Positions 44,563 to 52,481 of a stretch of DNA of 52,481 nt are shown in pieces; the stretch's first letter is position 1, and each line of letters opens with the position of its first letter. The stretch spans positions 1 to 52,481 of the forward strand of contig JAFGNN010000029.1 of NCBI GenBank assembly GCA_016926955.1. The letters are read 5' to 3'. Source of the DNA: Spirochaetales bacterium (GTDB lineage: Bacteria > Spirochaetota > Spirochaetia > Treponematales > UBA12059). A model generated the notes under the pieces. That model ran no database searches, was not told where the DNA came from, and saw nothing but the letters and a program-made list of their open reading frames with translations. The position numbers and the translations under genes were made by a program.

Positions 44563-44590
44563 ATTATACCACGGCTCGAAACTTCCGTGG
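44563..44590 (-). promoter_or_regulatory. FTCD promoter with overlapping inverted repeat (operator)
   Basis: On the minus strand the extended -10 TGGTATAAT has a perfect TATAAT (44563-44568). Directly upstream, CCACGG (44569-44574) and CCGTGG (44585-44590) form a 22-bp dyad with ten central bases, covering the spacer and the weak -35 region. The position suits a repressor of histidine use. Confidence 0.6.
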
Positions 44591-44701
44591 GGGCTTCCCG
44601 CACCCCGGTCCGGTTCCGTCCCGTCGCCCCAAACGCGCCGGGGACGCGCGGCAGGTTACGGGAACGGTCGCACCAACTGTCCGGACGGACGCCCTTCCCG
44701 C

Positions 44702-44731
44702 TTGGACAGGCCGCCCGTCCCGCGCTAGGAT
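44702..44731 (+). promoter_or_regulatory. putative leaderless promoter of the ClC gene
   Basis: TTGGAC (44702-44707), an 18-base spacer and TAGGAT (44726-44731), six bases before the ATG at 44738. Confidence 0.5.
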
Positions 44732-44737
44732 GGCCTC

Positions 44738-46315
44738 ATGGCTCAAGGCATCCTCCCGCGACCGGGACGGGGCGGCATCGGAGGCCTGGTTACCCAGGCG
44801 TACCGCTCCCGCCTCGGCATCTTCCTCCAGAGCGTGCTGATCGGCGTCATCTCCGGATTCGTCGTGCTCTCCTTCCGCCTCGCGCTCGAGGCCGGCGAAG
44901 GCTTGCGGGAGCGTGCCTACCTGTACCTGCGCCAGGGCCCGACGGCCCTGGTCGTCGCCTGGTCGCTCGGCTTGGTCCTTCTCGGCATCTTCCTGGGCTG
45001 GATAGCGACGCGCTTTCCCATGACGCGCGGCTCGGGAATCCCGCAGATAAAGGGAGCCTTCCAACGTCGCTTCCGCCTGCAGTGGCTGCCGGAAATGCCG
45101 CTCAAATGGCTGGGCGCCGTGCTCGGCATCGGCGCGGGGCTCTCGCTCGGGCGCGAAGGCCCCTCGGTCCAGCTCGGCGCCTACTCCGGCAAGGCCGTCC
45201 TCGGCATCTTCCGCCGCCCTGCCACCGAGCGGCGGTACCTGCTGACCAGCGGGGCGGCGGCGGGGCTCGCTGCAGCTTTCAACGCGCCGCTGGCCGGCGT
45301 CATCTTCGCGGTCGAGGAGCTGCACCGCTATTTCTCGCCGCTCCTCCTCGCCTGCGCCATGGGCGCCTCCGTGGCGGGCGACTTGGTCGCCGGCCGCTTC
45401 TTCGGACTGAAGCCCTCGTTCACCTTTCCCTCCATCGAAGTGCTAGGCCTCGAGCGGCTGCCCTGGGTGGTCATCTTCGGCGTGGTGGCGGCATTCGGCG
45501 CCGACCTCTTTAAGCGGGCGCTTTACGCGGGACAGGACTTCTACGCCCGACTCCGGATTCCCCCGATGGCGCGCCCGGTCGTGCCGCTGCTCGCCTCGGT
45601 ACCCCTCGGGCTTGCGGGCTTCGACCTGCTCGGCGGCGGGCACCACCTGGTCGAAAGCCTGGCGACAGAGCATTTCGCGCTCGGCGTCATGCTGTCGCTC
45701 TTCGCCGGCAAGCTGCTCTTCACCGCGCTGTCCTACGGAACGGGCAGCTCGGGCGGCATTTTCCTGCCCCTCCTCGTGGCCGGCGCCCTGCTCGGGGACG
45801 CCTACGGCAGCGCGCTCGCCGCACTCGGCGCGATCCCCGAGACGGAGACGCTCAACTTCCTCATCATAGGCATGGCGGCTTTCTTCACCGGCGTTGTGCG
45901 CGCCCCCGTGACCGGCGCGGTGCTGGTGATAGAGATGAGCGGCAATTTCAACCACTTCAGCTCGATCATCGCAGCCTGCCTGGTCGCCTATGTCGTCACG
46001 GACCTGATACGCTCTCGCGCCGTGTACGACGTGCTCCTCGAGCGGATCGACGCGCGCTTCGACCTGCCCAAGGATGGTTCGGGCCGGACCATAGTGGAAG
46101 CCCACGTGGCCGCCGGCTCCGCGCTGTCAAACCGCTTCATCCGGAACGTTCCCTGGCCCTGCGGGGCGCTCGTGGTCGGGGTCCAGCGCGGCGAGGCCGA
46201 GCTGGTCCCGCGCGGAGACACCGAAATCAAGCCCGGCGACGTCATCATCGCGCTGGTGGACGAAGCCCGGGCCGCGGAGGCGCAGGCGAAGCTGGAAGAG
46301 CTCGGCTCCGGCTGA
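44738..46315 (+). CDS. ClC-family chloride channel/antiporter with TrkA-C-like tail
   Basis: 525 residues with about ten or more membrane helices. ClC selectivity motifs are present: GSGIPQIKG, GREGPSVQLG (with the gating Glu), FAVEELHRYF (with a second Glu at the proton site) and GIFLPLL. The glutamates indicate Cl-/H+ exchange rather than a pure channel. Residues about 445-520 form a TrkA-C/RCK-C-like domain (GDTEIKPGDVIIALVD), a regulatory ligand site. The ATG lacks a ribosome site; a promoter ends six bases before it. Confidence 0.93.
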   Translation: MAQGILPRPGRGGIGGLVTQAYRSRLGIFLQSVLIGVISGFVVLSFRLALEAGEGLRERAYLYLRQGPTALVVAWSLGLVLLGIFLGWIATRFPMTRGSGIPQIKGAFQRRFRLQWLPEMPLKWLGAVLGIGAGLSLGREGPSVQLGAYSGKAVLGIFRRPATERRYLLTSGAAAGLAAAFNAPLAGVIFAVEELHRYFSPLLLACAMGASVAGDLVAGRFFGLKPSFTFPSIEVLGLERLPWVVIFGVVAAFGADLFKRALYAGQDFYARLRIPPMARPVVPLLASVPLGLAGFDLLGGGHHLVESLATEHFALGVMLSLFAGKLLFTALSYGTGSSGGIFLPLLVAGALLGDAYGSALAALGAIPETETLNFLIIGMAAFFTGVVRAPVTGAVLVIEMSGNFNHFSSIIAACLVAYVVTDLIRSRAVYDVLLERIDARFDLPKDGSGRTIVEAHVAAGSALSNRFIRNVPWPCGALVVGVQRGEAELVPRGDTEIKPGDVIIALVDEARAAEAQAKLEELGSG

Positions 46316-46371
46316 GCGCCGACGGACCGGCGGCTCCGGGCGGAACCCGGGCGTGGAAGCGTCGCGGCGTA

Positions 46372-46400
46372 TTGCGCCCGGCGAAGCGCGCGGCTATCAT
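46372..46400 (+). promoter_or_regulatory. putative leaderless promoter of the PilZ gene
   Basis: TTGCGC (46372-46377), a 17-base spacer and TATCAT (46395-46400), six bases before the ATG at 46407. Confidence 0.55.
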
Positions 46401-46406
46401 TTCCCC

Positions 46407-47174
46407 ATGCCCGGCTCTGGCGATTTCGGCAAGAAGGTCTTCTTCCTCCACCCGCCCGGCGTCATCAACGACGTCGCGGGCCTGCTCGCCAGGTCCGAAT
46501 TCGAGACCTACCTGATCAGGGACCACACAAGGCTGAAGCGCTGGCTCGCCGGCCACCCGGACGGCATCGTCTTCGTGAACATCGACGAAGGCCTGCCGGA
46601 ACCCGAGTGGGAGGCTTGGGTGCGCTCGCTCATGGCCGAGGAGGCGACGAGCGGGGTCGGCGTCGGCATCCTCACGATGACCGGATCGCCCGAACTCTCC
46701 GGGAAGTACCTCATAGACATCGGCGTCGCCTGCGGCTTCGTCGTGGTCAAGGTCGGGGTAGCCCGGACCGCCGAGATCCTCGTCAAGACGCTCGAGGCCA
46801 ACGAAGCCAGGGGCAAGCGCAAATTCGTCCGCGTGCCCTGCGCCGACTCAGGCGTCCTGCTCAGCGCCTCGGACGGGGAGAGGAACCTCAAGGCCACGGT
46901 GCTCGACATATCGGTAGCCGGCGTCGCCTGCCGCCTCGATGAAGGCAGGCGCCCGCCGCCCCGGACCCTGTTCCGCGGAATGCACGTCTCGCTCAAGGGC
47001 GTGCCGCTCTTCGTCGACGGCATCTACGTCGGCTCGCGCGAAGGTCCCGGCGGCACCGTGGAGCTGTTCATGTTCGACCCGCGCTCGCTCGACGACGACA
47101 AGAAGGACAAGATCAGGGATTTCGGCAGGAAGATACTGCAGGGCCGGATGGACGCGGAGCTCGCCGCCTTATAG
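46407..47174 (+). CDS. PilZ-domain cyclic-di-GMP-binding protein
   Basis: 255 residues. The C-terminal half holds a PilZ domain with both binding motifs: RKFVR (RxxxR) and DISVAG (DxSxxG), then FDPRSLDDDKK. The N-terminal 130 residues (KKVFFLHPPGVINDVAGLL and GVGVGILTMTG) look like a receiver-like alpha/beta fold without a phosphoacceptor Asp in the usual setting. It probably binds cyclic-di-GMP and affects motility or another output. No diguanylate cyclase is adjacent. The ATG at 46407 is chosen as first after the promoter; there is no ribosome site. Confidence 0.85.
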   Translation: MPGSGDFGKKVFFLHPPGVINDVAGLLARSEFETYLIRDHTRLKRWLAGHPDGIVFVNIDEGLPEPEWEAWVRSLMAEEATSGVGVGILTMTGSPELSGKYLIDIGVACGFVVVKVGVARTAEILVKTLEANEARGKRKFVRVPCADSGVLLSASDGERNLKATVLDISVAGVACRLDEGRRPPPRTLFRGMHVSLKGVPLFVDGIYVGSREGPGGTVELFMFDPRSLDDDKKDKIRDFGRKILQGRMDAELAAL

Positions 47175-47221
47175 GGCGTGCGCTCCCGCGTCGCCGGCGA
47201 CCATTTCCGGGAGGAGGGCAC

Positions 47222-47728
47222 ATGGATTCAGGGGAAGCGATCAGGGCCGCGATCGGCTATGAGGAGCGCATCCGCGACCTGTACGCGGAGGCGGCGTGCG
47301 AGGCCACGGATGATTCCGCGCGGGCCCTGTTCGAGGCGCTCGGAGCGGACGAAGCCTCGCACGCCGAGTATCTGCGGACGCGGCTCGCCGTCATGGACGG
47401 CACGGGAAGCATGGACCTGCCGCCGCTCGCCTCTGCCCTGCCTGACCCCAGGCGGATCGAAGCCTCGATCGCGCGGGCCGGAGCCGAGACGGTCGGCGAG
47501 GCGCTCGGCGGCGAATTCGGGGCCCTCGAGCGCGCCTTGCGAGCCGAGGAGGAGACGAGCGCCTTCTACCGCGACATGGTCGGGAAGCTGCCCGAGGCTT
47601 CGCGCCCCCTGTTCGCGCGCTTCCTCGAGATCGAGGAGGGGCACACGCGCATCGTGCGCGCCGAGCTCGATCTCGTGAGCCGTTCGGGGCACTGGTTCGA
47701 CATCCGGGAGTTCGACCTGGAAGACTGA
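47222..47728 (+). CDS. rubrerythrin-like ferritin-superfamily protein
   Basis: 168 residues of a four-helix bundle. Diiron ligands are suggested by EER near residue 14, DEASHAEY (ExxH), EEETSAFY and EIEEGHTRI (ExxH). There is no C-terminal rubredoxin domain. It would reduce peroxide or handle iron, suiting an anaerobe. The ATG has GGGAGGAGGG upstream. A set of hairpins and a two-way terminator follow. Confidence 0.85.
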   Translation: MDSGEAIRAAIGYEERIRDLYAEAACEATDDSARALFEALGADEASHAEYLRTRLAVMDGTGSMDLPPLASALPDPRRIEASIARAGAETVGEALGGEFGALERALRAEEETSAFYRDMVGKLPEASRPLFARFLEIEEGHTRIVRAELDLVSRSGHWFDIREFDLED

Positions 47729-47730
47729 GC

Positions 47731-47821
47731 GTGAACGGGCGCAGGGCGCCCGTTCACGGCGACGAATCATGAAAGCGCATAGCGCTTTCATGGCGACGAA
47801 AGGTCCTTCGGCCTTTCGTCG
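47731..47821. repeat. three consecutive perfect hairpins separated by GGCGACGA
   Basis: 12-bp stem 47731-47742/47746-47757 (loop AGG), 11-bp stem 47768-47778/47782-47792 (loop ATA) and 10-bp stem 47794-47803/47812-47821. GGCGACGA follows both the first and second. The stems differ in sequence but share size and spacing with the hairpins at 18358-18420 and 21273-21319. Confidence 0.75.
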
Positions 47822-47874
47822 ATCCCCTGGAAGCGTCGATCTCCCGCCGGGGCCGATGCCTGGCTTTATGAAAT

Positions 47875-47901
47875 AGGCCGCCGGAACCGATCCGGCGGCC
47901 T
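47875..47901. terminator. bidirectional terminator between the rubrerythrin-like and helicase genes
   Basis: Perfect 11-bp stem AGGCCGCCGGA (47875-47885) / TCCGGCGGCCT (47891-47901) with loop ACCGA; it is flanked by TTTC on one side and, on the other strand, by ATTTCAT. It lies between converging genes. Confidence 0.7.
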
Positions 47902-47923
47902 TTCATTCCATCCGTTCCCGCGC

Positions 47924-49819
47924 TCAGGGCCTGCGGGCGTCGGGCCTGTCGCGGCGGGGGCCGGGGTAGCGGCGTTCGCCGTCGTTACGGCCCTGGTAGC
48001 CGCCCTGGCGCGGACCGCCCGGCCGGAATCCGGGGCGGCGCGGGCCGTACCCGGGTCTCGAGTCGCCACCGCGGGGCGTCGCCGGCCGGACGGGCGGCAT
48101 GCCGCCCTGCCTGCGGGCCTCGGCGATGGCGCGCTCGGCGGCCTCGAAGGGCACGGTCGCGAAGCTGAACGCCTCGTAAACCTCCACGGAATCCACGAGC
48201 CGATCGGGAATGCCCGCGAGCTTCTTCACGAGGTCCGCCACGTCCTTCCGCTGCACGTTGTCGCGCTTTCCGATGCCGATGAAAAGCCGGGTCTTGGCGG
48301 TGGCGTCCACCGAGACGCTGCGGAGCTCCGCGTAGCGGGTCTCGTCGAGTTCGCCCTCGAAGCCGGCGGCCAGGGCGGCCGCCACCGCCTCGCGGGCGGG
48401 GAGCTTCGCGAGCATGTCGTCGGCGAGCGAGAGCCAGCGCGCGTCGACGGGGGTCGACTGCGGCCCGGCGGCATCGGCGGCATCGGCGTCGTCGCCGGCG
48501 ATCGGGCTGTCGACGGACGCCGCGCCTGCCTCGTCTCCGGCATCTTCCCGGTCGGCGAGCGCCGCGCCGTCGGCGACGGAGTCTGGCGCCGCGTCCGCGA
48601 CGGCCTCCTCGACCTCCTCCTCGAGCGCTATGCCCGCGAGGGCCATGATGCGCGTCCGGATGCGCTCGCGCTTGGCGTCGAGCACCTCGTCGACGGCGGG
48701 CACCTGTCCCTTTCGGAGGGCCTTTCCGGCGCTCCGCTGGATGAAGAAGAGGCGGCGGTATTCGGCCGGCGTCACGAAGGTGAGCGCGGTGCCGGCGTTG
48801 CCCGCGCGGCCGGTGCGGCCGATGCGGTGCGTGTAGGATTCCGGATCGTGCGGCAGGCTGAAATTGACCACATGCGTCAACTTCTCGACGTCTATGCCGC
48901 GGGCCGCCACGTCGGTGGCCGAGAGGATGCGCGTGCGCTTCGTGCGGAAACGGCCGAGGACCCGCTCCCGTTCGGACTGCGAAAGGTCGCCGTGCAGGGC
49001 TTCGGCTTCGTAACCCCGCTCCGCCAGGTCGCGCGCGAGGTCGTCGGCGTCCACCTTGGTCGAGCAGAAGACGATGCCGTAGAAGTCCTCTTCGACGTCG
49101 ATGACGCGACGCAGGGCCTCGAGCTTGTCGCGCTCGTGCACCTCGAGCCAGATCTGGTCGGTCAGCGTCGTCTCGAGCGGGCCCGACTGGTCCTCGATGG
49201 TCTCGTACTCGCCCAGGTGGCGCGAGGCGATGCGGAGGATCTCGCGCGGCATGGTCGCGGAGAAGAGGAGCACGCGGCGCGCGGGGTTCGACTTCTCGAG
49301 GACCTTCTCGATGTCCTCGACGAAGCCCATGTCGAGCATCTCGTCGGCTTCGTCGAGCACGAGGTGGGTCAGCGCGGACAGGTCGAGGGTGCCGCGGTCC
49401 ATGTGGTCGATGACGCGGCCCGGGGTGCCGACGACGATGTCGACGCCGCGCTCGAGCCTCCGTATCTGCTCGCCGTAGGAGGCGCCGCCGTAAACCGGGG
49501 CGATGATCGGCCTGCCGACGCCGCGATAGGTCGAAATTTCGCCGCAAACCTGGAGGGCCAGCTCGCGGGTCGGCACCAGGACCAGCGCGCGCGGCTTGTT
49601 GTCAGCGGGCGCGTCCCTGAGCAGCTGAATGAGGGGCAGGCCGAAGGCCGCGGTCTTGCCGGTGCCGGTGCGCGCACGGGCCACGATGTGGGCGCCGGGC
49701 GAGAGCAGCCGGGGCACCGACATGGCCTGGATCGGGGTGGGTTCCTCGAAGCCCTTCCTGTCGAGGGCCGCGAGGATTCCGGCGTCGAGGCCGAGGGCCG
49801 CGAAACCATTGCTTTCCAT
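47924..49819 (-). CDS. DEAD-box RNA helicase (DeaD/CsdA type)
   Basis: 631 residues. The helicase core shows the Q motif (FEEPTPIQ), I ARTGTGKT, Ia PTRELALQ, II VLDEADEM, III SAT, V ARGID and VI HRIGRTGRAG. A low-complexity Ala/Asp-rich linker (about 435-500) is followed by a DbpA-type RNA-binding domain (about 540-600, KTRLFIGIGKRDNVQ) and a Gly/Arg-rich tail (GGDSRPGYGPRRPG). These enzymes unwind rRNA or mRNA, often in the cold. The ATG at 49819 has AAGGA upstream. A leader of about 100 bases precedes it. Confidence 0.95.
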   Translation of the reverse strand: MESNGFAALGLDAGILAALDRKGFEEPTPIQAMSVPRLLSPGAHIVARARTGTGKTAAFGLPLIQLLRDAPADNKPRALVLVPTRELALQVCGEISTYRGVGRPIIAPVYGGASYGEQIRRLERGVDIVVGTPGRVIDHMDRGTLDLSALTHLVLDEADEMLDMGFVEDIEKVLEKSNPARRVLLFSATMPREILRIASRHLGEYETIEDQSGPLETTLTDQIWLEVHERDKLEALRRVIDVEEDFYGIVFCSTKVDADDLARDLAERGYEAEALHGDLSQSERERVLGRFRTKRTRILSATDVAARGIDVEKLTHVVNFSLPHDPESYTHRIGRTGRAGNAGTALTFVTPAEYRRLFFIQRSAGKALRKGQVPAVDEVLDAKRERIRTRIMALAGIALEEEVEEAVADAAPDSVADGAALADREDAGDEAGAASVDSPIAGDDADAADAAGPQSTPVDARWLSLADDMLAKLPAREAVAAALAAGFEGELDETRYAELRSVSVDATAKTRLFIGIGKRDNVQRKDVADLVKKLAGIPDRLVDSVEVYEAFSFATVPFEAAERAIAEARRQGGMPPVRPATPRGGDSRPGYGPRRPGFRPGGPRQGGYQGRNDGERRYPGPRRDRPDARRP

Positions 49820-49927
49820 GGGAGTGTCCTTCCGGCGCCGTAAGGGCGCGTCGGGACCGCGGACACGCGGGGAACCGTAGCGGGCCCCGCCAAGAGCGGA
49901 ATCGAAACGCCGCGGGAGCGCCGCGCG

Positions 49928-49956
49928 TGGATAATTCGGAATCTCCACTCTATCAA
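49928..49956 (-). promoter_or_regulatory. putative promoter of the DEAD-box helicase gene
   Basis: TTGATA (49951-49956), a 17-base spacer and TATCCA (49928-49933) on the minus strand. It gives a leader of about 100 bases containing G+C-rich inverted repeats. Confidence 0.5.
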
Positions 49957-49997
49957 AATCCTTACATTTATGCCAGTCCCTCGCACGCGCGCCGCGC

Positions 49998-50026
49998 TTG
50001 CCCTCTCGCCGTCGCCCGGCTATCCT
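49998..50026 (+). promoter_or_regulatory. putative leaderless promoter of the threonine aldolase gene
   Basis: TTGCCC (49998-50003), a 17-base spacer and TATCCT (50021-50026), seven bases before the ATG at 50034. Confidence 0.5.
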
Positions 50027-50033
50027 CGAACCC

Positions 50034-51086
50034 ATGAAATTCGAACGCGACAATCCGCCCCGCTGGTTCGCCAGCGACAACAACGCCTCAGTCCATCCCG
50101 CGGTCATGGCCGCCCTCGAGCGGGCCAACCGAGGCCACGCTGTCGGCTACGGCGACGATCCCTGGACGACACGAGCCGGCGCCCTTTTCAAGGAATGCTT
50201 CGGCGCCTCGTCCGAGACCTTCCTGGTCTGGAACGGAACCGGCGCGAACGTCATGGCCCTGGCCGCGGCGCTCCGCCCCTGGGAGGCGGTCGTCTGCGCG
50301 GAGACCGCCCACATCAACGTGGACGAGACCGGCGCTCCCGAACGGATCGCCGGAGTCAAGCTACTCCCGATACCCGCGGACGACGGCAAGCTGACGCGCG
50401 CCCTGCTCGAGGAGCGGCTCGCGCCCTTCGGCGACATCCACCACAGCCTGCCCCGCATGGTCTCGGTCAGCCAGCCGACCGAGCTCGGCACGGTCTACAC
50501 GCCCGACGAGCTCGGCGCGCTGGGCGAATTCTGCCGCGGACGCGGACTCGTCCTCCACGTCGACGGCGCCCGGCTCGCCAACGCGGCCGTAGCCCTCGGG
50601 ACCGGTCTCCGCGAGGCCGCCGGCCCCGCGGACCTCCTGTCCTTCGGCGGCACCAAGAACGGCCTCATGTACGGCGAGGCCCTGGTCTTCCTCGACCCCG
50701 CCCTCGCCGCCGGCGCTTCCTTCCTCCGCAAGAACGTGCTCCAGCTCGCCTCGAAGCTCCGCTACATTTCAGCCCAGTACGAAGCCTACCTCGGCGAAGG
50801 CCTCTGGAAAGAGAACGCGGCGAAGGCGAACGCGGCGGCGCGCGCCCTCTCCGCGGCGGCCCTCCGCAAGGCAGGCGTCGAAACCGCCTTCCCCGTCGAG
50901 GTCAACGGGGTCTTCGCCCGGATCCCCCGCGCCCTGATCGAACCGCTTTCGCGCGAATGGTTCTTCTACCCCTGGGACGAGGCGGCCGGCCTGGTACGCT
51001 GGATGTGCTCCTGGGACACCGAGGGCGCCGAGATCGAAGCCTTCACCGACGACCTCGCGCGCCTTCTGCGGACGCCGCCGCGCTGA
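50034..51086 (+). CDS. low-specificity threonine aldolase / beta-eliminating lyase family protein
   Basis: 350 residues of the PLP fold type I family. FASDNNASVHPAVMAAL at the N-terminus, GTGANVMAL, ETAHINVDETGAPE, LVLHVDGARLANAAVALG and the PLP lysine in LSFGGTKNGLMYGEA are characteristic. It splits threonine or allo-threonine to glycine and acetaldehyde. There is no ribosome site before the ATG; a promoter ends seven bases away. Confidence 0.92.
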   Translation: MKFERDNPPRWFASDNNASVHPAVMAALERANRGHAVGYGDDPWTTRAGALFKECFGASSETFLVWNGTGANVMALAAALRPWEAVVCAETAHINVDETGAPERIAGVKLLPIPADDGKLTRALLEERLAPFGDIHHSLPRMVSVSQPTELGTVYTPDELGALGEFCRGRGLVLHVDGARLANAAVALGTGLREAAGPADLLSFGGTKNGLMYGEALVFLDPALAAGASFLRKNVLQLASKLRYISAQYEAYLGEGLWKENAAKANAAARALSAAALRKAGVETAFPVEVNGVFARIPRALIEPLSREWFFYPWDEAAGLVRWMCSWDTEGAEIEAFTDDLARLLRTPPR

Positions 51087-51099
51087 GGCCGTCCGTCGT

Positions 51100-51127
51100 T
51101 TGACTCGCGTTGTCCGCTTCCTATACT
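51100..51127 (+). promoter_or_regulatory. promoter of the chemoreceptor gene
   Basis: TTGACT (51100-51105), a 16-base spacer and TATACT (51122-51127). The leader of about 85 bases contains a GGAGGT ribosome site at 51211-51216. Confidence 0.6.
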
Positions 51128-51219
51128 TGAATCGAAGCGACGGGAACCGGGGCGGAGGCGTCTTCGGCGGCGGCTCCGGAATCCCGTCGTGCGGTCTGTC
51201 GGACCGCGACGGAGGTGCG

Positions 51220-52481
51220 ATGCGCAAGCTCTCGATGATGGCACGGATCATCCTGCTCTCTGGCGTCCTCATTTTCGTCCTGCTGGCTTCCATCTCCTTC
51301 CTGATATTCACCACGTTCCGGGCGGACCTCGAGGAGAACCTCGAGCGCCTCTCCCTGGCCACCGCGGGCCTGCTCCACGAGGAGATCCGCTCCTGGATCG
51401 AACCGAAAAAGCAGTCACTCAGGGCCCAGAGCGCGGCCCTCGCGGCGATAGCGGAGGACCGCGAGCGCGTGACCGCCACCGTGGTCGGCATCATCGCCGA
51501 GGACCCGGACGTCATGGAGGTCTATTTCGGCAGCACCGTGCCGTATTCCAGCGGCGGCATGATGATACTCGCCACGGGCACGATCCTGCCGGACACCTAC
51601 GACCAGACCCAGCGCGACTGGTACAAGGCCGCCATGGCCAGCGGCAAGGTCGAATTCGTGGACCCGTACGTGGACGCGGGCACCGGAAAGATCGTCGTCA
51701 CCCTCGCGTACCGCGTCGGGGCGGCCGGCTCCTCGCCCGGCGTCGCCGGCGTGGACATCGAGGCCGCCCGCGTGGCGCAGATCGTCCGGGCCAAGAAGGT
51801 GTCGGCGAACGGCAAGTCGCTCCTCGTCAACCGGGACGGCCTCTACCTGGTCGAAGAGGACGTGGCGAAGATCCTCAAGGTCTCGCCCTTCGGCATCGAG
51901 CTGCCCGCCTCGCTCAAGGACGCCGTGGTGGGCGGCCGGCTTCCCTTCCACCTGGACCGCGCGGGCGACCTCTACCTGGCCTCGACGCCGGTGCCGGAGT
52001 TCAACGCCATCCTGGTCACCTACGGGCCCCTCGCCGACATCTACGGCGCCCTCGGCGAGTTCATCGTCGTCCTGGTCCTGATCGCCTCGCTCGGCTTCGT
52101 CCTGGCCCTCGTCGCCATGGGCTTCATGGCGCGCAGCTTCTCGAAGCCCGTGGTGGAACTCTCGCGCCTGGCCACCCGCCTTTCGGAAGGCGACCTTTCA
52201 GTCCGCGTCGGCGCCCGTCTGGCGGGCAGGGGCGACGAGCTCGGCGTGCTCTCCTCGGGCTTCGCCGCGATGATCGACAAGGTCTCCGGCGTCGTGCGCG
52301 AGGTGCAGGGCTCCGCCGAAGTACTCCTCTTGCAGGCCAATGACCTTTCCGGCGCCTCGATGCAGCTTTCCGAAGGCGCGACGGAACAGGCGGCCAGCAC
52401 CGAGGAAGTGTCGGCCAGCCTCGAACAGATGTCCGGGAACATCCGCAACAACGCGGAGAACGCCCGCGAGACCGAGAAGAT
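51220..52481 (+). CDS. methyl-accepting chemotaxis protein (3' end outside window)
   Basis: The first 420 codons are present without a stop; the gene continues past the window. MRKLSMMARIILLSG begins the first membrane segment (about 8-32), followed by a periplasmic dCache-like ligand domain (DWYKAAMASGKVEFVDPYVD, GVAGVDIEAARVAQIV), a second membrane segment (about 275-305), a HAMP domain (about 307-360, SFSKPVVELSRLATRLSEGD) and the start of the cytoplasmic signalling helices (GATEQAASTEEVSASLEQMS), which carry methylation sites. It senses a chemical outside the cell and steers motility through CheA. The ATG follows GGAGGT closely. Confidence 0.93.
   Translation, partial: MRKLSMMARIILLSGVLIFVLLASISFLIFTTFRADLEENLERLSLATAGLLHEEIRSWIEPKKQSLRAQSAALAAIAEDRERVTATVVGIIAEDPDVMEVYFGSTVPYSSGGMMILATGTILPDTYDQTQRDWYKAAMASGKVEFVDPYVDAGTGKIVVTLAYRVGAAGSSPGVAGVDIEAARVAQIVRAKKVSANGKSLLVNRDGLYLVEEDVAKILKVSPFGIELPASLKDAVVGGRLPFHLDRAGDLYLASTPVPEFNAILVTYGPLADIYGALGEFIVVLVLIASLGFVLALVAMGFMARSFSKPVVELSRLATRLSEGDLSVRVGARLAGRGDELGVLSSGFAAMIDKVSGVVREVQGSAEVLLLQANDLSGASMQLSEGATEQAASTEEVSASLEQMSGNIRNNAENARETEK

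Overview
The window is about 52 kb of G+C-rich, densely packed bacterial chromosome from a spirochete (Spirochaetota, probably a Treponema/Spirochaeta relative). The best evidence is a flagellar sheath protein FlaA with a signal peptide (5143-6189), a spiro-SPASM radical SAM protein (12885-14414) and several spirochete-type TPR and PilZ proteins. Adenosylcobalamin-dependent ribonucleotide reductase, 2[4Fe-4S] ferredoxin, rubrerythrin-like protein, HemW and arginine deiminase fit an anaerobic or oxygen-tolerant lifestyle. I see no phage, transposase, CRISPR array or rRNA; there is one tRNA (Glu, TTC).

Layout. 1-5100: AhpD-like protein, a membrane SpoIIE-type phosphatase with a TPR tail, a small outer-membrane barrel, tRNA-Glu and an alarmone-synthetase-like RelA/SpoT-TPR protein. 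5100-14414 (minus): one tightly overlapping run of spiro-SPASM, family 2 glycosyltransferase-like, SpsF-like, SpsG-like/methyltransferase fusion, ATP-grasp, cell-wall amidase and GerMN genes, then flaA with its own consensus promoter; this looks like a surface or flagellar glycan-modification locus. 14748-21111 (plus): nrdJ, a hairpin-rich 0.5 kb gap that repeats the 3' end of nrdJ, arginine deiminase and DAHP synthase. 21322-28986: ferredoxin, family 4 glycosyltransferase, membrane LuxR regulator, CPBP protease, alpha-galactosidase-like GH36 and an AAA ATPase. 28996-33503 (minus): zinc-ribbon gene, murI, rsgA, mutS2. 33613-39777: pentapeptide-repeat and metallo-beta-lactamase pair, a repeat block, DUF2147 protein, the lepB-hemW-pdxY operon and the divergent smpB-rsmD operon. 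40143-42703: two TPR genes and rlmN. 42840-52481: bifunctional FTCD, ClC transporter, PilZ protein, rubrerythrin-like protein, DEAD-box helicase, threonine aldolase and a chemoreceptor cut by the window end.

Most genes are housekeeping. The parts that deserve a second look are (a) two diverged copies of the last codons of nrdJ, each folded into a long hairpin with a 31-nt loop and differing only at synonymous positions within the coding part; (b) the glycan-modification locus next to flaA; (c) a recurrent arrangement in which a -35/-10 pair ends 6-8 nt before the start codon and no Shine-Dalgarno is present, implying leaderless mRNAs for seven genes; (d) several intergenic blocks of short perfect hairpins; and (e) divergent lepB/smpB promoters whose -35 boxes overlap.

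All functions are read from motifs and family resemblance by eye; promoter and operator calls are pattern matches without experimental support.
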